Source of the DNA: Streptomyces morookaense
Lineage (GTDB): Bacteria > Actinomycetota > Actinomycetes > Streptomycetales > Streptomycetaceae
DNA length: 64,000 nt
NCBI RefSeq assembly: GCF_013030945.1
Contig: NZ_JABBXF010000054.1
Location: forward strand, 1-64,000
Direction: 5' to 3'
The notes beneath the pieces were generated by a model, which was given only the letters and a program-made list of their open reading frames with translations, was not told where the DNA came from and ran no database searches. Positions 8,354 through 16,895 of the stretch are shown here, one piece after another (within the stretch, counting starts at the first letter, position 1; each line of letters opens with the position of its first letter). The translations under genes were made by a program, and so were the position numbers.

Positions 8354-8756
8354 GATCAGAAGTTATACGACCATGCCGACTAGGACTTGGACTGGAAGCC
8401 GTGCGTCCGGCAGGGTCGTGATGTCAGCGGTGAAGGCCGTCCTCACCAGGACGGCGGGACCGGCGCGGAGGCCCACCGGCTGCCTCGCGGGCTGGCGTTC
8501 AGCACTGCATGTCTTTGCACCTGCATCGTCTGCATCTCTGCTTCTCTGCAACTGCACCGCCGTTCCGCGTACTCGCACCGCCGCCGCTCTCCGGTCCCCT
8601 CTCCGTTCCGTTCTTCCGGACCGTGTTCCGTGCACCGGCGGCGGAGGCGAGCCGCTTCGCCCCCTCATCGGCTCGAATCCCTGCTGTCCGGCCGCCCGTT
8701 GCCGTTCTCCGGCGCCCGGACCCCCTCTCGCACAGTATTCGAAGGTTGGCGTGCCT
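8354..8756. other. 403-bp intergenic region between LysR and SARP genes, with CTGCA cluster
   Basis: No gene is supported here; open frames that extend the SARP gene upstream to 8271 are fortuitous. Between 8505 and 8557 the pentamer CTGCA occurs five times (8505, 8521, 8530, 8546 and 8552), with the near-copies TTGCA at 8515 and CTGCT at 8538, and many CT steps between. No convincing -10/-35 pair was identified. The stretch could hold regulator sites for the SARP gene or simply be a simple-sequence leader. Confidence 0.4.
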
Positions 8757-10703
8757 ATGTCTGTTGCCGAATTCCGGGTCCTCGGACCGCTTTCCTTATC
8801 GATATCCGGGCAGTCCGTCCAGCTGCACGGCGCGAAACAGCAAGTCATCCTCGGCACACTGCTGTTGTGCCACGGCCGGCGGGTCTCCCTGGACCGGCTG
8901 GCGGACACCGTCTGGGAACACCATCCGCCGGCCACCGCGCGCAAACAGATCCGCAACGCCGTCTCCGGGCTCCGGGGCGTGCTGCAGGCGGCCGGAGCCG
9001 CCGTCCGCCACGAGAGCGACGGCTACCGGCTGGACCTCGGCGACGCCGCCCTCGATGCGCGGACGTTCCAGGAGCACTGCGGCCGGGCCCGGTTCTGCCT
9101 GGAGCAGGGCCAGGACGGTGATGCCAGGACGGAGCTGCGCGCGGCGCTGTCCCTCTGGCAGGGCCCCGTCCTGTCCGGCCTCGAGCGGTCCGGGCTGCGG
9201 GCGCAGACCGCAGTCCTGGAGGAGCAGCGGCTGGCGGTCCTGGAGGAGTGGGCGGAGCTGGAGCTTGCCCGGGGCCGACATGCCGCCGTGATCGGCGAAC
9301 TGTCGGCAGCGGTGGCCGAACACCCGCTCCGGGAGCGGCTGGTGGCGCAGTTCGTCCTGGCCCTCTTCCACTCCGGGGACCGGGCCCGCGCCTTCGCCGT
9401 CCACGAGCGCACCCGCCGGAAGCTCGCGGACACCCTCGGCCTGGATCCCGGCCCGGAACTCCAGGAGGCCCACCAGCGCATGCTGGCCGACGACATGTGC
9501 GTCCCGGGCCCGGCCACCGCACCGCTCCCGGAGCGCACCGCCGTCCCCCGGGCGCAGCTGCCCGGCAACCTGCCCGCAGACCTCGGGCACTTCACCGGCC
9601 GGGCTGCCGTCCGCCGCCGGCTGCTCGGGCTCACCGGCGAGGACGACGGCCCGGGGGCGGTGCGCACCGCCCTGATCGAAGGGATGGCCGGGGTGGGCAA
9701 GACCGCGCTCGCCGTGCACGCCGCCCACCGCCTCGCGCCCCGGTACCCGGACGGCGCCCTCTTTCTCGACCTGTGCGGGCACAGTGCCGCTGCGCAACCG
9801 CTGCCCCCCGCCGCGGCACTGGCGCAACTGCTGCGCGCCGCAGGCGTGGAGACGGGCGGAATCGACGTGCCGGAGGGGCTTTCGGTGACGGAACTGTCGG
9901 GCCTGTGGCGCTCCTGGCTCGCCGGACGCAGCGTGCTGCTGGTCCTGGACGACGCGGCCGGCACCGACCAGATCCGCCCGCTGCTGGCCGACAGTCCCGG
10001 CTGCCTCACCCTCGTCACCAGCCGCCGCAGCCTGACCGGCCTGTCCGCGGCCCGCCCGCACTTCCTGGGCCCCTTCTCGCGCGAGGAGTCCCGCGAGCTG
10101 TTCCACCGCCTGGCCGACGACGGCTCCGGCCGGTTCGCCGGACGGCAGGAGGTGCGGCCCGACGAGCTGGACGGGCTGCTCGGGCACTGCGACGACCACC
10201 CGCTCGCCGTCGCGGCCGCCGCCACGAAACTGGGCCACCGGCCCGCCTGGAGCATCGGATACCTCGCCGCCCGCCTCGCCGACCCGGGTCGGCGCCTGGC
10301 CGAACTGCGCACCGAGGACGGCGGCCTGCTGCACCGCATCGACCTCTCCTACGGCGGCCTCCACCCCGACCAGCAGCGGCTGTTGAGACTGCTCGGTCTC
10401 ATGGCCACCCCGGTGGTGAGCGCCCACAGCGCCTCGGCGCTGTGCGGCCTTCCGGTGCAGCGCACCGAGGAACTGCTGGAGGGGCTGGTGGACGAACACC
10501 TGCTGCAGCAGCCCGAGGCCGGCCACTACCGGGTGCTCGGCCTCGTGCAGGCCTACTGCCGGCAGCTGTCGTGCCGACTGGACACCCCCGAGGCCCGCGA
10601 GTCGGCGCTCAAGGGTCTGCACGACTTCTACATGGAACGGCAGTTGATCCTCTCCTACGCGGGCGACCCCTGCCCCCTCCAGCCTTCTTGGGATTCGATA
10701 TGA
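8757..10703 (+). CDS. SARP-family activator with NB-ARC ATPase domain, TTA codon
   Basis: This 648-residue pathway regulator has an OmpR-like winged helix at about 5-95 (FRVLGPLSL..., LLLCHGRRVSLDRLADTVW) and a bacterial transcriptional activation domain at 100-245. An NB-ARC nucleotide-binding module follows, with P-loop GMAGVGKTAL near residue 310 and LLVLDDA as Walker B. It is shorter than AfsR because no TPR tail follows. ATG 8757 was chosen; GTG 8751 is also possible, with GAAGG upstream. Codon 14 is TTA (8796-8798), which makes translation dependent on the bldA leucyl-tRNA. Its stop overlaps the antiporter start (ATGA), so the two are coupled. It probably activates the leuA-to-cupin operon. 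Confidence 0.9.
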   Translation: MSVAEFRVLGPLSLSISGQSVQLHGAKQQVILGTLLLCHGRRVSLDRLADTVWEHHPPATARKQIRNAVSGLRGVLQAAGAAVRHESDGYRLDLGDAALDARTFQEHCGRARFCLEQGQDGDARTELRAALSLWQGPVLSGLERSGLRAQTAVLEEQRLAVLEEWAELELARGRHAAVIGELSAAVAEHPLRERLVAQFVLALFHSGDRARAFAVHERTRRKLADTLGLDPGPELQEAHQRMLADDMCVPGPATAPLPERTAVPRAQLPGNLPADLGHFTGRAAVRRRLLGLTGEDDGPGAVRTALIEGMAGVGKTALAVHAAHRLAPRYPDGALFLDLCGHSAAAQPLPPAAALAQLLRAAGVETGGIDVPEGLSVTELSGLWRSWLAGRSVLLVLDDAAGTDQIRPLLADSPGCLTLVTSRRSLTGLSAARPHFLGPFSREESRELFHRLADDGSGRFAGRQEVRPDELDGLLGHCDDHPLAVAAAATKLGHRPAWSIGYLAARLADPGRRLAELRTEDGGLLHRIDLSYGGLHPDQQRLLRLLGLMATPVVSAHSASALCGLPVQRTEELLEGLVDEHLLQQPEAGHYRVLGLVQAYCRQLSCRLDTPEARESALKGLHDFYMERQLILSYAGDPCPLQPSWDSI

Positions 10704-11980
10704 CCGGGCACCTTCAGACGGATTTCTTCCTCGCCCTGGCCCTCGCCCTCACCGCCGCCCGGCTCTGCGGCGCGGCGGCCCGGCGGATCGGACAGCCTCC
10801 GGTGGTCGGCGAGATATTCGCCGGTATTCTCCTCAGCCCCACCGTGCTGACCGCGCCGGTGAGCCACGCACTCATTCCGGGCAGCGTGCGGCCGCTCCTC
10901 GAAGGGCTGGCCAATATCGGCCTCGCCATTTTCATGTTCACGGTCGGATACGAACTCGACCTCGCCCTGCTGCGGGGACGCAGACGGACCGCGCTCACCC
11001 TGGCGGCGGGGTCGGTCGTCGTCCCGCTGGCGGCCGGCGTGCTGCTGGCCCTGCCGCTGGCCGGTACGTACGCGCCGGGGAACCGCACGGGCTTCGTGCT
11101 GTTCCTCGGGGTGGCCATGTCCGTCACGGCCTTCCCCGTGCTGGCCCGCATCCTCACCGACCGCGGCCTCAACTCCCGGCCGCTCGGCGGGATCACGCTC
11201 GCGGCGGCGGCCGTCGGCGACGTGGCGGCGTGGCTCTGCCTCGCGGCCGTCGTGGCGTTCTGCGGTGCGACGGGGCAGTGGCACGTGATGTTCCTGCCCC
11301 TCTACGCGGCCGTCCTCTGGTGCGCCGTACGCCCGCTGTTCCGGCGGCTGTCGGCGGGCCCCGGACTCGGCGGCGAACTGCCCGCAGGGCTCCTCCCGGC
11401 GCTGACCGTGGCGCTGGCCGCGTCGTGCGCGGCCACCGAATGGATGGGCGTGCACTTCATCTTCGGCGCCTTCGCCCTCGGCGCGGTGCTGCCGAAGACG
11501 GGGCCGGAGCAGGTGCGCACCCGGCTCGTCGAGCAACTGGAACACGCCGGTTCGCACTTCCTGCTGCCGCTGTACTTCATCGTGGCCGGCACCAAGGTCG
11601 ACCTCTCCGGGGTCGGCCCCGGGCTGCTCGGCACGCTGGCGGCGGTGGTGGCGGTCGCGGTGGCCTCCAAGGCGGCGGGTGCCTATGCCGGGGCACGGTT
11701 GTCGGGCACGGGGCACCGGATGGCGCTGCCCATCGCGGTCCTCATGAACACGCGCGGCCTGACGGAGATCGTCATCGTCACCGTCGGACTGCAGATGCAC
11801 CTCATCGACGGGCGGTTCTACTCGATCATGTTGATCATGGCCGTGGTCACCACGGCCATGACCGGCCCGCTGCTCAACCTCGTGCGTGACGGCGCCCGGC
11901 GCGGCCCGGACACGGCCGCGACCGGAGCGCTCTCCGCGCCGCGGCCGGCCGGGGCCGTGTCGAGGACGGGACGGGGCTGA
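10700..11980 (+). CDS. CPA2-type cation/proton antiporter (Kef-like)
   Basis: This 426-residue membrane protein has about twelve hydrophobic segments of the sodium/proton exchanger type. VVGEIFAGILLSPTVL in helix 2 and FGAFALGAVLPK are diagnostic of CPA2 antiporters. No C-terminal TrkA-N or USP domain follows. The start overlaps the SARP stop by ATGA, so it is made together with the regulator. In this setting it could export or resist the cluster product or balance ions. Similar antiporters lie in other Streptomyces clusters, but no direct evidence is visible. Confidence 0.82.
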   Translation: MTGHLQTDFFLALALALTAARLCGAAARRIGQPPVVGEIFAGILLSPTVLTAPVSHALIPGSVRPLLEGLANIGLAIFMFTVGYELDLALLRGRRRTALTLAAGSVVVPLAAGVLLALPLAGTYAPGNRTGFVLFLGVAMSVTAFPVLARILTDRGLNSRPLGGITLAAAAVGDVAAWLCLAAVVAFCGATGQWHVMFLPLYAAVLWCAVRPLFRRLSAGPGLGGELPAGLLPALTVALAASCAATEWMGVHFIFGAFALGAVLPKTGPEQVRTRLVEQLEHAGSHFLLPLYFIVAGTKVDLSGVGPGLLGTLAAVVAVAVASKAAGAYAGARLSGTGHRMALPIAVLMNTRGLTEIVIVTVGLQMHLIDGRFYSIMLIMAVVTTAMTGPLLNLVRDGARRGPDTAATGALSAPRPAGAVSRTGRG

Positions 11981-11991
11981 GGCGGGGACGG

Positions 11992-12046
11992 GCGGGACGG
12001 GCCGGGGAGACGGCGGGGACAGATCGGGGACGGGCCTTCCTACGGT
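11992..12046 (+). promoter_or_regulatory. SARP-type direct-repeat array and -10 element before leuA
   Basis: Heptamers sit at exact 11-bp intervals: GCGGGAC (11992, imperfect), CGGGGAG (12003), CGGGGAC (12014) and CGGGGAC (12025). The last ends 9 bp before TACGGT (12041-12046), a fit to the TANNNT -10 element. SARP proteins are known to bind heptameric direct repeats of 11-bp period placed about 8 bp upstream of a -10. The neighbouring SARP gene makes it the obvious ligand. Confidence 0.65.
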
Positions 12047-12117
12047 CGTCGTGTCACTCACCGACCACCTGACACACCCGTCGACGGGCATCCCGCCCGA
12101 CGCCCAGGGAGGCAGGA

Positions 12118-13914
12118 ATGCCCCAGATCCCTCCGTCCCCGCACACCGCCCCCCGACTCCGCCGCCCCTCCGGCCCCTCCCGGACCGGTCAGCCGTGGTG
12201 GAACACCCAGCGGGCGTCCGCGATGCCCGTCCACCGCTACGTCCGCACCGGATCCCGGCTGCCGGAGCCGCCGGCCGAGCGCGTCTGGCCCGGCCGGCAG
12301 CTCGACCGCGCGCCCCTGTGGGCCTCGGTCGACCTGCGGGACGGTAACCAGGCGCTGGCCAACCCCATGGACATCGAGCGCAAGAGCCGGATGTTCGACC
12401 TCCTGGTGGGGATGGGCTTCAAGGAGATCGAGGTCGGCTACCCCTCGGCCAGCGACGCCGACTTCGCCTTCGTGCGCCGCCTGATCACCCGGGACCTGGT
12501 GCCCGACGACGTCACCATCTCCGTCTTCACGCCGGCCCGGCCCGAGTTGATCGACCGGACCTTCCAGGCCGTCGCGGGGGCCGATCGTGCCGTGGTGCAC
12601 CTGTGCCACGCCACGGCCTGCCTGTGGCGCGAGGTCGTCTTCGCCATGACCCCGGCCGAGGTGCGGCGGATGGCGGTCTCCTCTGCCCGGCACGTCGCCC
12701 GGCGTGCCGACGCGGCCAAGGGGGCGCGACTGCGCTTCGAGTACTCGCCGGAGACGTTCAACGTCACGGAACCGGAGTTCGTCCTCGAACTCTCCCAGGC
12801 CGTCGCATCCGTCTGGGACGCATCCCCCGACCGGCCCGTCACCCTCAACCTGCCGACCACCGTCGAGACGGACACCCCGGACGTCTTCGCCGACCAGGTC
12901 GAGTGGATGCACCGCAACCTGGACAACCGCGAGTCCTTCATCCTCTCCGTGCACCCGCACAACGACCGCGGCACCGCCGTCGCATCCGGCGAACTGGCCC
13001 TGATGGCCGGCGCCGACCGGGTCGAGGGCACGCTCTTCGGCAACGGCGAACGGACCGGCAACGTCTGCCTGGCGACCATGGCGCTCAACCTCTTCAGCCA
13101 GGGCGTAGACCCCCAGCTCGACTTCTCCGACATCGACGGCATCCGTGCCACCGTCGAGCACTGCAACCAGATCCCCGTGCACACGCGCCACCCCTACGCC
13201 GGTGATCTGGTCTACACCGCCTTCTCCGGAACCCACCAGGACGCCATCGCCAAGGGCCTGGCCGCCGTGGAGGCCCGGGCCGCGGCCGCCGGGGTCCCCG
13301 CCCGGGACACCCGCTGGGAAGTGCCCTACTTGCCGATCGACCCCAAGGACGTGGGGCGCAGCTACGAATCCGTGGTGCGGGTCAACAGCCAGTCCGGCAA
13401 GGGCGGCATCGCCCACATCCTCAAGAACGTGTACGGCCTGGACATCCCCCGCGGGCTGCGCGTGGAGCTGGCCCGCACCGTGCAGAAGGTCGCCGATGCC
13501 GAGGGGATCGAACTGACCTCGCGCGACCTGTGGGCCGTTCTCAGGCGCGAGTACCTCGAACAGCGTCCGCTGGGCCTGCTGCTGAAGGAGTTCCGGACGG
13601 AGGCGCGCGGCGGGACGACCCTGGTGCAGGCCTCCGTCGTGGAGGCCGACGGCCGTGAGACGTCCGTCGAGGGCACCGGCGCGGACGCCGCGGACGCCTT
13701 CGCCACCGCCGTCGCCCGGCTCGGCCTCGACGTCGCCCTCGTCACCGTGACGCACCACCCGCTCGCCGACAACCACGGCGAACGCACCGTCGCCTACGCG
13801 GAGATGAACGTCGGCGGGGTGACCGTCCATGGCGTCGGGCTCGACCCGGCACCCGAGACGGCTCTGGTCAACTCCGTGCTCTCGGCCGTCAACCGGGTGC
13901 TGGACCCGTCGTAG
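12118..13914 (+). CDS. leuA: 2-Isopropylmalate synthase paralogue, cluster-associated
   Basis: This 598-residue homologue of LeuA would condense acetyl-CoA with 2-oxoisovalerate, or another 2-oxo acid, to begin one-carbon chain extension. It has the full layout: SVDLRDGNQAL with the Arg-Asp pair near 75, the metal-binding HPHNDRG motif near residue 280, GTLFGNGERTGN, and a C-terminal LeuA dimer/regulatory domain from about 470. It starts with ATG after GGAGGCAGGA. Placement as first gene of the NRPS/halogenase operon, away from other leu genes, suggests a secondary-metabolism copy. It may supply leucine or an extended analogue to the AvtA-like enzyme. LeuB and LeuCD would have to come from primary metabolism. 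Confidence 0.9.
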   Translation: MPQIPPSPHTAPRLRRPSGPSRTGQPWWNTQRASAMPVHRYVRTGSRLPEPPAERVWPGRQLDRAPLWASVDLRDGNQALANPMDIERKSRMFDLLVGMGFKEIEVGYPSASDADFAFVRRLITRDLVPDDVTISVFTPARPELIDRTFQAVAGADRAVVHLCHATACLWREVVFAMTPAEVRRMAVSSARHVARRADAAKGARLRFEYSPETFNVTEPEFVLELSQAVASVWDASPDRPVTLNLPTTVETDTPDVFADQVEWMHRNLDNRESFILSVHPHNDRGTAVASGELALMAGADRVEGTLFGNGERTGNVCLATMALNLFSQGVDPQLDFSDIDGIRATVEHCNQIPVHTRHPYAGDLVYTAFSGTHQDAIAKGLAAVEARAAAAGVPARDTRWEVPYLPIDPKDVGRSYESVVRVNSQSGKGGIAHILKNVYGLDIPRGLRVELARTVQKVADAEGIELTSRDLWAVLRREYLEQRPLGLLLKEFRTEARGGTTLVQASVVEADGRETSVEGTGADAADAFATAVARLGLDVALVTVTHHPLADNHGERTVAYAEMNVGGVTVHGVGLDPAPETALVNSVLSAVNRVLDPS

Positions 13915-14008
13915 CGGACGGCGGCGGAACGGCATCGAGAACTTCCGCCCGACCCTGGCCCCGCCCCTGCCGCTGCCGCCGGTGCGGATGCCGGAAAGGA
14001 ACCCCTGA

Positions 14009-15580
14009 ATGACTCTGAAGGGCCTGCGCACGCCGCTGCCCGACGACACCGCCGTCCACCGCGTCGTCGAGGCACACGCCCGCAGAACTCCCCTCGCCAC
14101 CGCCCTCACCTGCGGCGACGAGGAGCTCACCTATGCCGAACTCAATGCGCGGGCCAACCGGTTCGCCCACCACCTGCGCGGCCTCGGCGTCGGCCGCGGC
14201 ACGGTCGTCGGCGTCTGCCTGGACCGTACGCCGGAGCTGATGACCGCCGTCCTGGGCATCCTCAAGTCCGGTGCCGCCTACTCCCCGCTGGACCCGACCT
14301 ATCCCCGCGAGCGGCTGGACCTGATGCTCGCAAACCTCGGCCGGCTCGAACTCACCGTGGTCTCACCGGCCACCCAGGACCTCATCGGGCACGACCACAC
14401 CAAGGTGCTCGACATCGAGGCGCTCGCGCCCCGCCTGGACGCCCTGCCCGCCGAGGACCCGCAGACCGACGTGACCGGCGACGACCTGTGCTACGTGGTC
14501 TTCACCTCGGGCTCCACCGGCACCCCCAAGGCCGTCGCGGTCCGCCACGAAGGCTGGTACAACCTGCTCAACTGGCTGGCCCTGGAGTACGGGCTGGACG
14601 AGCGGTCGAGCGGCCTGAGCGTCAGCTCGTTCGGCTTCGACATCAGCCAACGCGGGCTGATGGCACCGCTGTTCACGGGTGCGCCGCTGCACCTGCTGCC
14701 CAGCCGCAGCTTCGACGTCGCCATGGCCCACCGCATCATCGGCAGGCGCAGGGTCCGCACGCTCCACTGCGCCCCCAGCACGCTCTACCTGCTGGCCGAG
14801 CGGGACCTGGCCGAATCGCCGCGGGGCGGCCCGCTGACCGGCGTCGACCATGTCTTCATCGGCGGTGAGCCGTTGTCCGTCCCCCGCATCGAGGAGTGGG
14901 CGGCCCTGGAGGGCAACACCTGCACCCTCCTGCACCAGTACGGCGTGGCCGAGTGCACCGATGTGGCCTCCTCGTACGCCCTCCACGACTACCCCCGCCA
15001 CCGCACCGGTTCCGCACCGGTCGGCCGTCCGGTGTACAACACCGAGATCCGTCTCATGGACGAGACCGATGACGGCCTCGCCGAGGTGCCGGACGGGGAG
15101 ACCGGCGAGATCTGCATCTCCGGGACCAGCGTCGGCGAGGGCTATCTCAACGCCTCGCCCGAGGATGCCGAACGCTTCACCACGTTCGACACGGGCGACG
15201 GACAGGTGCGCCTCTACCGGACCGGTGACCGCGGATACGCCGACGCCGACGGCAATCTCGTCGTCGTCGGACGGGTCGACGCCCAGGTGAAGATCCGCGG
15301 CATGCGCATGGACCTGGGGGACGTCGAACACGGCGTGCGCGCGAGCGCCGCGGTGGAGGACGCCGTCGTCCTCGCCCTGCCCGGCGGTGACGGCGGGGCC
15401 CGGCTGGTGGCCTTCGTCGTCCCGGCCGCCGCCCCGCTCGACACCAGGGCCCTGCGCGCCGGGCTGCTGGCCGTACTGCCGCGGAACATGGTGCCCGAGC
15501 AGTTCGTCGAGCTGTCCGCCTTCCCCCTGAACCCCAACGGAAAGATCGACCGCAAGGCGCTCGCCGCCTCGGCCGTATGA
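14009..15580 (+). CDS. Stand-alone NRPS adenylation domain
   Basis: This 523-residue amino-acid-activating enzyme forms an aminoacyl-AMP and loads the carrier protein encoded at 16607. Core motifs are present: A3 FTSGSTGTPK (165-174), A4 FDIS (210-213), A5 QYGVAE (310-315), A7 YRTGDRG, A8-like GRVDAQVKIRG, and the A10 lysine in NPNGKIDRKAL. There are no condensation or carrier domains. By eye against GrsA, the binding-pocket code reads about D I R H F G Q D V K. The first Asp indicates an alpha-amino acid. I do not recognise the code; its H F G part resembles Glu-type pockets. The start ATG at 14009 follows GGAAAGGA. Confidence 0.9.
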   Translation: MTLKGLRTPLPDDTAVHRVVEAHARRTPLATALTCGDEELTYAELNARANRFAHHLRGLGVGRGTVVGVCLDRTPELMTAVLGILKSGAAYSPLDPTYPRERLDLMLANLGRLELTVVSPATQDLIGHDHTKVLDIEALAPRLDALPAEDPQTDVTGDDLCYVVFTSGSTGTPKAVAVRHEGWYNLLNWLALEYGLDERSSGLSVSSFGFDISQRGLMAPLFTGAPLHLLPSRSFDVAMAHRIIGRRRVRTLHCAPSTLYLLAERDLAESPRGGPLTGVDHVFIGGEPLSVPRIEEWAALEGNTCTLLHQYGVAECTDVASSYALHDYPRHRTGSAPVGRPVYNTEIRLMDETDDGLAEVPDGETGEICISGTSVGEGYLNASPEDAERFTTFDTGDGQVRLYRTGDRGYADADGNLVVVGRVDAQVKIRGMRMDLGDVEHGVRASAAVEDAVVLALPGGDGGARLVAFVVPAAAPLDTRALRAGLLAVLPRNMVPEQFVELSAFPLNPNGKIDRKALAASAV

Positions 15581-15617
15581 CCCGCCCCCCGTTTCCGTCA
15601 AAGGAGTTGACTCCCGC

Positions 15618-16571
15618 GTGACCACAGCCCAGCACCCCGAGCCGGCCGCCCAGATCTCCGGCAACGCCGTGGTGCCAGACGACATCAAGGCAGACATCGA
15701 GCAGTTCGGCCGCGACGGCTTCATCGGCCCGATCAAGCTCTACGAGCCCGAGGAGGCCGCGGAGCTGATCCGCGAGATCCGGATCAACAACCACGTCACC
15801 GACCGGGCGTTGTACAAGAACAGCGTCAACTACGACCGCCACTTCGACATCCCGCAGCTGACCCGGCACGTCACACACCCGACGATCGTCAAGTACCTCA
15901 ATGCGATCCTGGGCCCGGACGTCCTGTTGTGGCGCACCGAGTGGTTCCCGAAGTTCCCCGGCGCCAAGGCCACCGAGTGGCACCAGGTCCGCGACTACAG
16001 CTACGCGAACGGCAAACCGCAGCTGCTGCCCACCGAGTCGGACTGGAACGCCTACATCGACATCACCGTGTGGACCACCTTCACGCCGGCCACCAGGGAC
16101 CGGGCCTGCATGAAGTTCGTGCGCGGCTCGCAGCGCGAGTGGATCTTCGACGAGCACAAGGCGACGCAGAGCGGCCGCAGCGACGACTACGACGTCGCCC
16201 ACGCCGACACCGGCTTCTTCGGCTACAACTTCTCGGACTTCGCGGTCGACCCCCACTGGGAGCCGCGGCCCGAGGACGTCGTGGAGCTGGAGATGAAGCC
16301 GGGCGAGGCGGTCATCTTCACCGCCTCGTGCGTGCACGGCTCCACGCCCAACCTCACCGAGCGCGAGACGCGTTTCGCCATCGCCGGGCGCTACGTGCCG
16401 ACGCACGTCCGCGTCTACCCGGACCAGAACTCCTTCACCGCACACGGCGCCACCTTCGACCTGTCGGAGTACGGCAGCGTGCTCGTCTCCGGCGAGAACA
16501 CCTTCGACCACAACCGGATCCGTACGGAGAACAACCACGGCGAGGCGTTCGCCCTCCGCACGGCCCGCTGA
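15618..16571 (+). CDS. SyrB2-like Fe(II)/2-oxoglutarate halogenase homologue with HxV motif
   Basis: This 317-residue member of the phytanoyl-CoA dioxygenase superfamily is closest, from memory, to SyrB2/CytC3 chlorinating enzymes that act on carrier-bound amino acids. Shared elements are GFIGPI, LLWRTEWFPKFPG, WHQ, GKPQ, ITVWTTFTPA, GFFGYNF and RYVPTHVRVYPD. Predicted iron ligands are H122 and H240, with R258 binding 2-oxoglutarate. In hydroxylases the residue two after the first His is Asp/Glu, and in halogenases Ala/Gly. Here it is V124, so no carboxylate ligand is present. That favours halogenation, but Val is unusual. The GTG start has AAGGAG upstream. It lies between the adenylation and carrier genes, its likely partners. 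Confidence 0.85.
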   Translation: MTTAQHPEPAAQISGNAVVPDDIKADIEQFGRDGFIGPIKLYEPEEAAELIREIRINNHVTDRALYKNSVNYDRHFDIPQLTRHVTHPTIVKYLNAILGPDVLLWRTEWFPKFPGAKATEWHQVRDYSYANGKPQLLPTESDWNAYIDITVWTTFTPATRDRACMKFVRGSQREWIFDEHKATQSGRSDDYDVAHADTGFFGYNFSDFAVDPHWEPRPEDVVELEMKPGEAVIFTASCVHGSTPNLTERETRFAIAGRYVPTHVRVYPDQNSFTAHGATFDLSEYGSVLVSGENTFDHNRIRTENNHGEAFALRTAR

Positions 16572-16606
16572 CCCCCGACCCCGCACTCCGCAGAGAGGAC
16601 CGCAAG

Positions 16607-16834
16607 GTGATCGCCGAGACGATCCACGGCATCTGGAGCCGTGAGCTGAAGCTGGAGAGCTTCTCGAACGACGACGACTTCTTCGAACTGGGCGGCCATT
16701 CACTGATCATGACCAGGATCCAGCAGGCCATCGCCGCCGAGCTGGGCACCGAGGTCCCGATGGACGAACTGTTCCGCAAGTCGACGGTCGCGGGCATCGC
16801 GGCCCACATCGAGGCGCTCCAGCAGGTCGCCTGA
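16607..16834 (+). CDS. Peptidyl carrier protein
   Basis: This 75-residue free-standing carrier has the phosphopantetheine site DDFFELGGHSLIMT, with Ser32 as attachment point. It probably holds the amino acid loaded by the adenylation enzyme while the halogenase homologue acts on it. The GTG start at 16607 was chosen from GAGAGGA about 8 bases upstream; the longer open frame before it is a shadow of the preceding gene. It is much shorter than usual ORF cut-offs, so it is easily missed. Confidence 0.9.
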   Translation: MIAETIHGIWSRELKLESFSNDDDFFELGGHSLIMTRIQQAIAAELGTEVPMDELFRKSTVAGIAAHIEALQQVA

Positions 16835-16895
16835 ACCTCCGCGGGCCCTGTCACGGGGCAGGGCCCGCCCTCACCGGGGAACGGAAACCCAACCG

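Noticed and set aside
8271-8756. Upstream extension of the SARP gene to 8271
   Set aside because: The extra 162 residues are Ser/Arg/Pro-rich with no homology; the SARP winged helix begins at 8757 with ribosome-site support.
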